Shown in pieces: positions 50,395 through 58,186 of a DNA stretch of 64,000 bases. Made by a program: the position numbers and the translations under genes. A model generated the notes under the pieces. The model saw only the letters and a list, made by a program, of their open reading frames with translations. It searched no databases and was not told the origin of the DNA. The stretch spans positions 2,402,343-2,466,342 of the forward strand of contig NZ_LT800497.1 of the NCBI RefSeq assembly GCF_900166635.1, given 5' to 3'. Position 1 is the stretch's first letter. Each line of letters begins with the position of its first letter. This stretch comes from Oceanobacillus timonensis (GTDB taxonomy: Bacteria; Bacillota; Bacilli; Bacillales; Amphibacillaceae).

Positions 50395-50889
50395 TTATTC
50401 AATTTTCACCTGAATATCTCCTTCCAGTTTATCCCCTTCCAAGCTGAGATATTCCCAGCCGCCTTGTAAACTGATGGTTTCTGTATGCTCTCCCTGGCCT
50501 TCAAATAATAATTCCTTCTCTGAATCAGCGGTATTCCAAAATACTTCTGCCTCCCCGCTTTCGATGTTTGCGTTATAGGTGATCTGAACCTTCTTTCCTT
50601 CACTTCCATCAAGCGATGCACCGCCAAATAAATTTTCTGTGCCTGAGAATTGTTGATATACCGCTTCATATGTTCCTGTATAATCATCTTCTCCAAATGC
50701 TCTTTCTCCTTCTAATGATTTATCTTTTGTTAAGGAAGGTTCACCAAAAAAGCCGGTAAGTTTATCGCCTGCTTTTCGTATAGTTTCACTAAAAAAGTTT
50801 TCATCATCATTTGATCCGGAAGCACTGCACCCAACAAGTATAATAAAAGTAGTTGTTAGGGCTATTAAGATTAATAATTGTTTTTTCAT
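50395..50889 (-). CDS. lipoprotein of the Bce-type module
   Basis: A 164-aa lipoprotein. The signal peptide ends in a lipobox (FIILVGC, lipidated Cys at residue 21), then SASGSNDDENFF. The mature domain is acidic and beta-rich (VFWNTADSEKELLFEGQGEHTETISL, then GGWEYLSLEG). It was not matched to a named family. It is the last gene behind the ABC permease. Its ATG directly follows the stop of the small membrane protein gene, so it is translationally coupled. A role in the peptide-detoxification complex is inferred from the operon. Confidence 0.75.
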   Translation of the reverse strand: MKKQLLILIALTTTFIILVGCSASGSNDDENFFSETIRKAGDKLTGFFGEPSLTKDKSLEGERAFGEDDYTGTYEAVYQQFSGTENLFGGASLDGSEGKKVQITYNANIESGEAEVFWNTADSEKELLFEGQGEHTETISLQGGWEYLSLEGDKLEGDIQVKIE

Positions 50890-51183
50890 TTATACAGCTC
50901 CTTTCTCCCTATGTTTTTTCATATTCCAACGGCAAATAAAGTAAATTACCAACAAAACCAGCGCAGGAATATTTTGAGCAATGAACATATAAGCCTTCAT
51001 ACTTAATGCCATATCGGAAAAGAAATCTGATTTTAAAAACATATATATGGAATACCCCAAGGCTACGAACGGGAATAAAAGCCCCATGAATCGATTCTTT
51101 CTGGTCGATAAATAAAACTGGATTCCTAAAATCAAAACTCCGCCAACAAAGATAAGCAGCAGCTCCATTAGACTTAAATGCAT
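50890..51183 (-). CDS. small three-helix membrane protein of the Bce-type module
   Basis: A 97-aa protein with three hydrophobic helices (LMELLLIFVGGVLILGIQFYL, then GLLFPFVALGYSIYMFL and a third near residues 65-85) and a basic cytosolic tail (NMKKHREKG). Unknown family. ATG follows GAGGGGATAGGTT, about 30 bases after the permease. The lipoprotein gene starts on the base after its stop. The pair looks like a dedicated accessory to the transporter. Confidence 0.75.
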   Translation of the reverse strand: MHLSLMELLLIFVGGVLILGIQFYLSTRKNRFMGLLFPFVALGYSIYMFLKSDFFSDMALSMKAYMFIAQNIPALVLLVIYFICRWNMKKHREKGAV

Positions 51184-51213
51184 AACCTATCCCCTCTTTC
51201 ATATAACATTATT

Positions 51214-53235
51214 CTATTGAACAATTTTGTAATAAACGCGTGCCGTTATTCGGTAGATGACCACATAAACAATCAGGAAAACGAGAAATGCGATCAGCAC
51301 ACTGATTGGGAATAAGTTCACCTGATTAATCATGACCAGAATCATTAATTTCCTTATGAGGAGGAAAATCGCTAAAATATGAATTCCTGTTACGACGACA
51401 GGGAGAAAAAAGACGGTTAAAATCTGAGATTTAATGGCTTTTTTAATTTCCGATTGATTCAATCCGATTTTTTGCAGGATAGAAAAACGCTCTTTATCGT
51501 CATAAGCCTCAGAAGTTTGTTTATAATAAATAATCAGTACCGTCATTAATAATAGTAAGACAGCTAAATTCAAAACAATGAACAAAACACCGCTCCTTAG
51601 GGCTTGCAAGTCATTTGCTGCTTCTGTTCGGCTATCTACCACAACAATGTCCATATCTTCCTTTTCCATATTCGATCGCAGCTGCTCTCCAAACGCTATT
51701 TCCTGCTCCTCACTTACTCCCTGCTCCAATCCAATTTGCGCAGACACGTTTGTGCTTGCAGCATAGTCATCCAATATTTCTTTTTGCTGCTGCTCTATTT
51801 GTCGAAGGGTTTCTATATCATCAACGATCATGTAATAGGTATCACTAATTAAACTTGTCGTTTCGCTGTCTAGCGAGAATTCTTCCATATCCTCCATAAC
51901 GTTGACGGAAAATTGAAAATCCATCAGCGAAAGGGTTTCATTTGTATATTCATCATCTGTTCCATGGACATATACTTCATTTTCATCAAGCGACAGGTTA
52001 TCTCCAGTTAACTGATTATAGCTTTCCTGATCAGTCATATATAAATTGATCGGACTCTCATTCGCTAACATGGAATAGGCATCTTTTGTAACTTCGAAGC
52101 CATCGCCCGCAGCAAGTGTTACAAAATTTAGATAGGTATAAGAAGATGAACCGGTAACGGTATTGTTGGTTTCAGAAGCTGTTTGATCAATCAGCTCACT
52201 TAATTTTGCTTTGATTTCTTCCCCTGTTTCATCTGTATCCTCTGGTAATCTTACCTCTGAAATCACATTACCTGAATAGGTTGCATCATCACTCTCAGAT
52301 ACGATATATAAAGAAACCGCAATCGAAAGTAAAAGAATCACACCGACAGATAAAATGGTAATGTTCCCAAGACCTACTGCATTCTTTTTCATCCGGTAAA
52401 GCATGCCAGAAACAGGGATAAAATGGTTGGTCTGATAGTAATAGTTTTTATTATTTTTTAAAATTTTGAGTACAGCAATACTTCCGGTGGTAAATAAGAG
52501 ATACGTACCGGCAATAATCAATACTGCTGCAAGAAAAGCATAAGGCATACCACTAATGGGAGATTGCAGGGTTAACACAATATAATAACCCCACCCAGTT
52601 AATAAAACACCAAGAATCGAAAAGAAGATTTTGGTTTTTGGCTCTTTTTCACCGACATTTCCGCTTTTTAAAAGCTCTATCGGGTTGGCTAATCGAATTT
52701 GAGAGATGTTCCCCAATAAAATCAATAGAAAAATGATGCTAAAGAAGCTTAGTGTCCATATAACCGCTTCGGAAGAAAACTCAGACCCAAGAGCTACATC
52801 CGCACCCATCATTTGGCGAATCAATAATACACAAACTTTATTAAGGATGGTGCCTGCAACAAATCCTACGACCATGCTGCATACAGCAATATATAAGGTT
52901 TCGTAAGCAAGCATTTTCATGATATGCTTTTTATCCATGCCTAAGATATTGTATACACCAAATTCCCTTTTTCTATTTTTCATCAAAAAGCTGTTCATAT
53001 AAAATAGAAAAATCGTTGAAAATATAATTAATACGAAATACCCCATAGAAAGAATTGTTTTTAAGTTCTCTCCGCCCGGAATTTCCGAAAGGCCCGGATT
53101 GGTCGATAATGCCTGAATGATATACGTCATCATAATCGTACTGATACAGGAAATGATAAATGGAAAATACATCTTGCCATTTTTACGTATACTGTCTGCC
53201 GCCATTTTTAAATAAAAGCCATTACCCATTTCCAT
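51214..53235 (-). CDS. BceB-type ABC transporter permease
   Basis: A 673-aa permease with ten helices in the BceB/PsdB topology. Four helices come first, then FtsX-like regions at about residues 155-310. A large extracellular sensor domain (about 312-548) follows, then three helices at the C-terminus. The cytosolic FGVYNILGMDKKHIMKM and RFSILQKIGLNQSEIKKA are FtsX-family coupling motifs. Such permeases free lipid-linked cell-wall precursors from peptide antibiotics and signal flux to the kinase. It overlaps the ATPase gene by 14 bases. Confidence 0.9.
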   Translation of the reverse strand: MEMGNGFYLKMAADSIRKNGKMYFPFIISCISTIMMTYIIQALSTNPGLSEIPGGENLKTILSMGYFVLIIFSTIFLFYMNSFLMKNRKREFGVYNILGMDKKHIMKMLAYETLYIAVCSMVVGFVAGTILNKVCVLLIRQMMGADVALGSEFSSEAVIWTLSFFSIIFLLILLGNISQIRLANPIELLKSGNVGEKEPKTKIFFSILGVLLTGWGYYIVLTLQSPISGMPYAFLAAVLIIAGTYLLFTTGSIAVLKILKNNKNYYYQTNHFIPVSGMLYRMKKNAVGLGNITILSVGVILLLSIAVSLYIVSESDDATYSGNVISEVRLPEDTDETGEEIKAKLSELIDQTASETNNTVTGSSSYTYLNFVTLAAGDGFEVTKDAYSMLANESPINLYMTDQESYNQLTGDNLSLDENEVYVHGTDDEYTNETLSLMDFQFSVNVMEDMEEFSLDSETTSLISDTYYMIVDDIETLRQIEQQQKEILDDYAASTNVSAQIGLEQGVSEEQEIAFGEQLRSNMEKEDMDIVVVDSRTEAANDLQALRSGVLFIVLNLAVLLLLMTVLIIYYKQTSEAYDDKERFSILQKIGLNQSEIKKAIKSQILTVFFLPVVVTGIHILAIFLLIRKLMILVMINQVNLFPISVLIAFLVFLIVYVVIYRITARVYYKIVQ

Positions 53236-53989
53236 CCTCCCCTGCAGCTAAAACAGCAAGTGTATGAGAGACTTTTTGAAACATTTCTTCATTGGATGTA
53301 TCTCCTTTATATAATTCATGAAATACATTTCCATCTTTAATAAACAATACGCGTTTCGCGTGACTTGCTGCCTTAATACTATGCGTTACCATCAAAATCG
53401 TTTGTCCCTCTTTATTAATTTGTTCGAAATGCTCCAGCAATTCATCTGTAGATTTGGAATCCAAAGCGCCCGTCGGCTCATCTGCCAATATTAATTCCGG
53501 ATCGGCAATCAATGCTCTGGCAACTGCCGCTCTTTGCTTTTGGCCGCCTGATACTTCATACGGAAATTTAGTCAAGATATGCTCGATACCAAGTTTCTTC
53601 GCGATCGGCATTAGTTTCTGTTCCATTTCTTTATGCTTTTTTCCGGATAAAACCAGCGGAACAAAGATATTATCCTGAATTGAGAAGGTATCCAATAGGT
53701 TGAAATCCTGAAATACAAATCCGAGGTTATTACGCCGGAATGCAGAAATTTCTTTTTCAGGTATCTGCACAATATTTTTCCGGTTCAACAATACATTACC
53801 GCGTGTTGGTTTATCCAATGCCGCCAGAATATTTAATAACGTTGTTTTACCGGAGCCGGATTCCCCCATAATAGCTATATAATCTCCTGCGTCCACGCTG
53901 AAAGAGACATCAGAGAGTGCTTCTACTTGATTTCCTCCAAACCTGGTTGTATAGACCTTTCTTAAATGTTGAACTTGTAAAAGTGTCAT
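53222..53989 (-). CDS. BceA-type ABC transporter ATPase
   Basis: A 255-aa ATPase of the MacB/LolD-like branch. Walker A is GESGSGKTTL, the Q-loop is in GFVFQDFNLLDTF, the signature is SGGQKQR, Walker B is LILADEPTG, and the H-loop is in MVTHSIKAA. ATG 53989 follows AAAGGAGATGTACC; upstream in-frame codons give a non-homologous hydrophobic leader. It heads the transporter genes and is separated from the kinase by a terminator, so it probably has its own inducible promoter. Confidence 0.92.
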   Translation of the reverse strand: MTLLQVQHLRKVYTTRFGGNQVEALSDVSFSVDAGDYIAIMGESGSGKTTLLNILAALDKPTRGNVLLNRKNIVQIPEKEISAFRRNNLGFVFQDFNLLDTFSIQDNIFVPLVLSGKKHKEMEQKLMPIAKKLGIEHILTKFPYEVSGGQKQRAAVARALIADPELILADEPTGALDSKSTDELLEHFEQINKEGQTILMVTHSIKAASHAKRVLFIKDGNVFHELYKGDTSNEEMFQKVSHTLAVLAAGEDGNG

Positions 53990-54006
53990 GGTACATCTCC
54001 TTTCTT

Positions 54007-54108
54007 CCAACAACTTTCTTGTTGATAGGTAAAGAATAGCAAAAAAGAGAAATGCCAATCTACAGTTCTATCTGACATTTCTCCTTTGTTTCTAACATTT
54101 TTGTTAGA
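54007..54108. promoter_or_regulatory. transporter promoter region with inverted repeats
   Basis: Between kinase and ATPase genes lie CAACAA-CTTTC-TTGTTG (near 54008-54024), TCTAACA-TTTT-TGTTAGA (54091-54108) and the kinase terminator between them. The first dyad sits 15-30 bases upstream of the ATPase start and is the better operator candidate for the linked response regulator (inference). Confidence 0.4.
54041..54082 (-). terminator. terminator of the regulator-kinase operon
   Basis: AGAAATGCCA (54048-54057) pairs with TGACATTTCT (54073-54082), with one mismatch; the minus strand continues CTTTTTTGC. Confidence 0.7.
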
Positions 54109-54112
54109 TTGG

Positions 54113-55099
54113 CTATTCTGTTGTCATTTGTTTATCATCAAACACGATAGAAACTTTTGTTCCCTTTTTAGGTTCCGATTCAATTTTTATTTGATGCCCC
54201 AATTTCGTCAGGATTTGCTTGGAAAGGTAAAGTCCAATTCCACTGGCGCTCTTATGCTCGCGTCCTGTAAACCCTGTGAAATTTCTTTCAGCTACACGCG
54301 GAATATCTTCCGGGCGAATACCGATTCCTGTATCCTCTATCACGACAGCATTTTCATCCAAGTAAATCGAAATAGCACCTTCGTTTGTATATTTCAACGC
54401 ATTGGATAAAATTTGTTCGAGCACAAAGCTCAGCCATTTGGCATCAGTAACGATGCGTTGATCTATCCCGTCATAATGAACAGATAGCCTTTTGCGAATA
54501 AAAACAGAAGCATATTTTTTGAGGCTTTCACGAATCATCGCATCCAAGTCCACCTTTTGAAAATGATAATCCGTCGAAGTACTTCCTAACCGTACATATT
54601 GTAATATCAATTCGACGTATTGATCGATTTTGAATAACTGTTCCTTCATTTCTTCCGTCACTTCACTATCTTCATCTTGAAGAATAAAATGCAGGGCTGA
54701 AATTGGTATCTTTATTTGATGGACCCACATGGTGAAATAATCTAAGATTTCCTGCTCGTTTTCCGCTTTTGTATTTTCCAGCTGAGAATGTGCTGCGCTC
54801 AATTTTTCCAGTAAATCCTGATAGTCACTTTCTATTAAATTCCCCGGCAGCGGCAATTGCTGTATCTCCATATGCGTTTGTTTTTGATGAAAGGTCAGAT
54901 TCTTGTGTCTGCTGTAATAGTTATAAAAGTGAAAACCAGCGACTGCGATTCCAATAAATCCGCATACTGCCAGCCAAAGAAGAGAGCGTTCGAACGGCAC
55001 CTGATACAAATAACCAATAAATATGTTTATCAAGCCAAACAAAATCCATAATGCAATCGGTACTTTATAATTGTTCAGATAGGTTAAAAAGATTTTCAT
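54113..55099 (-). CDS. BceS-type intramembrane-sensing histidine kinase
   Basis: A 328-aa kinase with two N-terminal helices and almost no extracellular loop, the mark of Bce-type kinases that sense through their ABC transporter. The phosphoacceptor H127 lies in MWVHQIKIPISALHF. ATP-binding motifs are ILSNALKYTNEG (N box), IEDTGIGIRPEDIP (G1) and GIGLYLSKQIL (G2). ATG 55099 follows GAGGGATAAT and lies one base past the regulator stop, so they are coupled. It autophosphorylates and phosphorylates the neighbouring regulator. Confidence 0.92.
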   Translation of the reverse strand: MKIFLTYLNNYKVPIALWILFGLINIFIGYLYQVPFERSLLWLAVCGFIGIAVAGFHFYNYYSRHKNLTFHQKQTHMEIQQLPLPGNLIESDYQDLLEKLSAAHSQLENTKAENEQEILDYFTMWVHQIKIPISALHFILQDEDSEVTEEMKEQLFKIDQYVELILQYVRLGSTSTDYHFQKVDLDAMIRESLKKYASVFIRKRLSVHYDGIDQRIVTDAKWLSFVLEQILSNALKYTNEGAISIYLDENAVVIEDTGIGIRPEDIPRVAERNFTGFTGREHKSASGIGLYLSKQILTKLGHQIKIESEPKKGTKVSIVFDDKQMTTE

Positions 55100-55100
55100 A

Positions 55101-55772
55101 TTATCCCTCAATGATATATCCTTCGCCTTTTTTTGTGGTAATAAAATTCTCTAAGCCCATTTGATCCAATTTCTTTCTCAGGCGATTCACATTTGTATAT
55201 AGCGCGCTATCATCTACAAAGCTGTCTGATTCCCACAAAGTCATCATCAATTCATCCCGTTTGATAATTTCTCCTCTATTTTCCAGAAGCTTTTGAAAGA
55301 TTTTAGCTTCATTTTTCGTTAATTCCGCAGTTTTATCTGCAATCGAAATGGTGAAATTATTTACATTAAAAATTAACCCTCGATGCTCCATTAAATTGCT
55401 AGTTCCGCTAAAATCATAGGTCCGGCGGAGAATCGCCTGTATCTTTGCCATCAGCACTTCCAAATCAAAAGGCTTGGTTATATAATCATCTGCCCCCATT
55501 TCAACGGCACGTACGATATTCAAATTATCCGAAGCGGAGGAAATAAAAATGATGGGCATTTTCGACACCTTCCGTATTTCCCCACACCAGTAATAGCCAT
55601 TAAAAAAAGGGAGTGAAATATCCATCAGCACCAATTGCGGATCAAAAGCAATCACTTCAGAGAGGACATTTTGAAAGTCTTGTACGACCGCTCCTTCATA
55701 CCCCCATTTTTCTATGTGTTCTTTTATCTTTTTAGATATGATTGAATCATCTTCTACGATAAAGATTTTCAA
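55101..55772 (-). CDS. BceR-type OmpR-family response regulator
   Basis: A 223-aa regulator. The receiver domain has acidic pocket D8/D9, phosphoacceptor D51 in LVLMDISLPFFNGYYW and the conserved Lys in DDYITKPFD. The C-terminal winged helix reads ELTKNEAKIFQKLLENRG and YTNVNRLRKKLDQMG. TTG is the start codon behind GGAAGGGACTGATACG. It probably activates the transporter operon when the kinase reports peptide antibiotics. A promoter lies 45-75 bases upstream. Confidence 0.92.
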   Translation of the reverse strand: MKIFIVEDDSIISKKIKEHIEKWGYEGAVVQDFQNVLSEVIAFDPQLVLMDISLPFFNGYYWCGEIRKVSKMPIIFISSASDNLNIVRAVEMGADDYITKPFDLEVLMAKIQAILRRTYDFSGTSNLMEHRGLIFNVNNFTISIADKTAELTKNEAKIFQKLLENRGEIIKRDELMMTLWESDSFVDDSALYTNVNRLRKKLDQMGLENFITTKKGEGYIIEG

Positions 55773-55816
55773 CGTATCAGTCCCTTCCGATTACTGTTTA
55801 CTTGTTTCGATTTTGT

Positions 55817-55846
55817 AATATATATTTTTGTAATCCATTATCTCAA
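55817..55846 (-). promoter_or_regulatory. promoter of the regulator-kinase operon
   Basis: On the minus strand TTGAGA (55846-55841), 18 bases, TATATT (55822-55817). ATTACAAAA occurs twice around the -10 and could be a regulator site. Confidence 0.55.
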
Positions 55847-56197
55847 GAATCTTAGGAGTGAATTCTTTTAAATATGTAGTCGGGAAACCAATTTTATCTT
55901 ACCACGAAGTGTATTTTTTGGCTTCTTGCTAGAAGCTTTCTGGAACCTCGAGCATAACCAAGGTTTTTTAACTATAATAAATCCAACTGAAAATACTGTC
56001 CAGTTGGATTAGCTTAATCGATAGAATAGAGATGGACAATTAAATGTCAAATAAGCTTCCCTGTCGTATAATGTTTATAGAAAGTACTTCTCTAGTCTTT
56101 TTTTGTGCGTAACTACGATTATAAAAGAATTGCAAAAGATTTTTTATAGCTTTAAAAGAAAATTTATAACGTAACCCTATTCATAAGGAGCGTATAC
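55847..56197. other. intergenic region before the decayed MFS gene
   Basis: No gene. It has two dyads: GCTTCT-TGCT-AGAAGC (55921-55936) and AATCCAACTG (55980-55989) with CAGTTGGATT (56001-56010). The second could be the operator of the lost efflux gene. Confidence 0.45.
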
Positions 56198-56684
56198 ATG
56201 TCTACTTCCAGGAATTCGCAAGAGCAAACAACGGACAAACTGCCTTGGCTTGGATTATTAGCTCTTTCCATGGCAGGTTTTATTTGTACTATGATGGAGA
56301 CTGTTCCTGCAGGACTGCTTTCACAAATAAGTGATGGATTGAATGTATCAAACGCTTACGCTGGATAATTGGTGTCTTTTTATGCACTTGGTGCTATCGT
56401 TGCTGCGATTCCTGTTACATTTGCCACACAAGGATGGAGACGCAAACCCCTGTTTCTTTTTGCAATCCTTTTATTTCTTATTTTTAATAGCGTTACCGCT
56501 TTCTCTTCAAATTATATAGAGTACAACCGTTTGGAATATTGCTATTGCCGGTGGCGGTATCATAGGAGGGATTCTTCTTGATTATATTGGCAGCGAGTCC
56601 TTTCCAATAACAATTTTTTTATTGATTATCACTGCTTTGTTAATGGTATACTTCAATAAGAAATATGCCTTTCCGTCTCATTAA
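56198..56684 (+). pseudogene. decayed MFS drug-efflux gene
   Basis: A ribosome site (ATAAGGAGCGTATAC) and ATG open a clear MFS transporter (LPWLGLLALSMAGFICTM, VPAGLLSQISDGLNVSNA). Codon 57 is TAA in AYAG-stop-LVSFYALG; relatives have Gln there, so one C-to-T change explains it. The frame continues to FSSNYI, where the central two thirds are lost. The C-terminus resumes in another frame (NIAIAGGGIIGGILLDYIGS... ending KKYAFPSH). So it has a nonsense mutation and a large internal deletion. It was an arabinose-efflux-like permease. Confidence 0.85.
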
Positions 56685-56865
56685 ATTGTTTACTTATTTA
56701 TTCACTTCATGCGTACCTTGTCCGGTTCTATACTTATCTATTTCTAATTCAATTATCTATTTCTTCAGTAATTTCATTCATTCTGTCAGTTATCAATTTC
56801 AAATTATAAAAAAGGGCCACTTATATCCTCAAAGCCTGCCCTCTTCTACCGGATGGAAAAAATCG

Positions 56866-57090
56866 GACACAAAAATGCTCAACCCAAATGCAAGCAGGTC
56901 TTTCAACTTTATGGAATCGGAAAGCTTTCCGTAAATAACTGCGCTATCCCATAAATCAGCATGTAGGAAGAAGAAACCCAGCTCATTTATACTTTGGAGA
57001 GTTTGAAATCCGAGGCAATCTCAAGTGCAACGATATTAAACATCGTTGCACTTATTGCGGATAATATAGAGGTAAAGACTAACCCTAAGT
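56866..57090 (-). pseudogene. remnant of a Tet(L/K)-like 14-helix MFS exporter
   Basis: The minus strand encodes pieces resembling the N-terminus of tetracycline-type exporters: ILSAISATMFNIVALEIASD, then after a stop SWVSSSYMLIYGIAQLF, then in a shifted frame GKLSDSIKLKDLLAFGLSIFV. Order and spacing match helix 1, helix 2 and the GKLSD loop (YGKLSD) of Tet(L)/Tet(K). At least one frameshift and one stop are present and the rest of the gene is missing. Confidence 0.6.
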
Positions 57091-57212
57091 ATCCTTGCTA
57101 GTTTCCATATTTATTGCTAAAATAAATATGTAGAATGACTATATTTTATTAAAATGCATATACTGATTACCATAAGGTGGTGATTGGAATGTGTAAAGAG
57201 GAGGACAAGAAA

Positions 57213-57404
57213 ATGAACTCAACACTTAAAAGTCCTAATCATAAAGACATTCAAAAAGAGTATGATCGCTTATTAGCGGAAATTTCAAATAAAGTCGATA
57301 GAACAAAGCTATCGAAGAATAAACCACTTAAAATTGATAAAAATGGAAATGTTAATATCTCTCCTGATCATCCTAATTATAAATTCTGGACGGAGGATGA
57401 TTAA
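57213..57404 (+). CDS. putative antitoxin of the PemK/MazF-like pair
   Basis: A 63-aa hydrophilic protein (MNSTLKSPNHKDIQKEYDRL, then KVDRTKLSKNKPLKIDKNGN and an acidic end NYKFWTEDD). ATG 57213 was chosen for the AGAGGAGG site eight bases upstream; an ATG at 57189 also has a weaker site. Its stop overlaps the next start by one base (TAATG), the coupling common in toxin-antitoxin operons. No DNA-binding domain is evident, so autoregulation is uncertain. The antitoxin role is inferred from position and size. Confidence 0.6.
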   Translation: MNSTLKSPNHKDIQKEYDRLLAEISNKVDRTKLSKNKPLKIDKNGNVNISPDHPNYKFWTEDD

Positions 57405-57721
57405 TGAAACCCGGTTATATATATGATTTAACTTATTCATATGAAGATGAAAAAGGACAGGGAAAGAATCGCCCTGTCTTAATTTTATTTATCCAAGAAG
57501 AAGATGGAACAGTACAAGGCTTAAAAATAACTGGTACTAAAAGAGAGCAAAATCGTGTTCCTATTAAAAAAAGTCCTAATTCAGGTCTCACTAAACAATC
57601 GTATGTTCAAATCGATTGTTCAGAAAACTTCGAATATGATGAAAGCATTAAACCTAGAGGAATGCTTGATCCATTGGAGTTTCTAGAAATCGTAGAGAAG
57701 TTTAATAATTATCAAAAGTAA
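57404..57721 (+). CDS. PemK/MazF-like toxin
   Basis: A 105-aa protein with the CcdB/PemK barrel pattern. It starts MKPGYIYDLTYSYED, has the signature GKNRPVLILF, ITGTKREQNRVPI in the middle, the SGLTKQSYVQID strand that usually precedes the catalytic region, and ends with a helix EFLEIVEKFN. Relatives are ribosome-independent mRNA endonucleases. It overlaps the upstream antitoxin-like gene by one base and is followed by a hairpin, making a compact two-gene module. Confidence 0.7.
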   Translation: MKPGYIYDLTYSYEDEKGQGKNRPVLILFIQEEDGTVQGLKITGTKREQNRVPIKKSPNSGLTKQSYVQIDCSENFEYDESIKPRGMLDPLEFLEIVEKFNNYQK

Positions 57722-57748
57722 TACTATGTATATTTTGTACATAGTATT
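57720..57748 (+). terminator. terminator of the toxin-antitoxin pair
   Basis: AATACTATGTA (57720-57730) pairs with TACATAGTATT (57738-57748), with T-rich sequence beyond. It starts on the toxin stop codon. Confidence 0.72.
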
Positions 57749-57832
57749 TGCCTTTCATTTTTTCACCTTTATCTATTCCAGAGTTTTTATCATGTAGATT
57801 AATCATTTTATCCACCAACTTATAATTGCCTA

Positions 57833-58066
57833 CTAGTCTCCGAGTTGCTTTAACCTTTCAATATCAATATATCCCTTATCAAAATACAAGTCTTGATAGA
57901 AAATATCGGTGGTTTGCTGGAAGCCACATTTAAGCATATAATTTGTTTCTTTAAGAAATAAGTCCCCTGTATAATGAATAGTCAATGGATTTCTCTTCCT
58001 GCTTTCTAAGGTTATTGACAATTTGTATGTATGAACATACCCTCCATATTCTTGCAATGATTGCAA
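57833..58066 (-). CDS. hypothetical protein, possibly a gene fragment
   Basis: A 77-aa frame from TTG 58066 without a convincing ribosome site. It contains LSITLESRKRNPLTIHYTGD and DIFYQDLYFDKGYIDIERL, a beta-rich pattern that looks like real protein, but I cannot name it. Two stops lie just upstream in frame. It may be the C-terminal part of a truncated gene. An internal start is also possible. Confidence 0.35.
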   Translation of the reverse strand: MQSLQEYGGYVHTYKLSITLESRKRNPLTIHYTGDLFLKETNYMLKCGFQQTTDIFYQDLYFDKGYIDIERLKQLGD

Positions 58067-58186
58067 TCTGCGTTATCATAAAGAAAAGCGAATTATAACT
58101 CCCTACTCCTACCTACAGCAAAGTAAAACAGCTAAATGTACTTAACTGTTATCGAGTTGCTGGAGAGCTTCTCTTACCAATAAGTC

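Noticed and set aside
56665..56934. 89-residue plus-strand frame
   Set aside because: It overlaps both MFS pseudogenes in other frames and resembles no protein.
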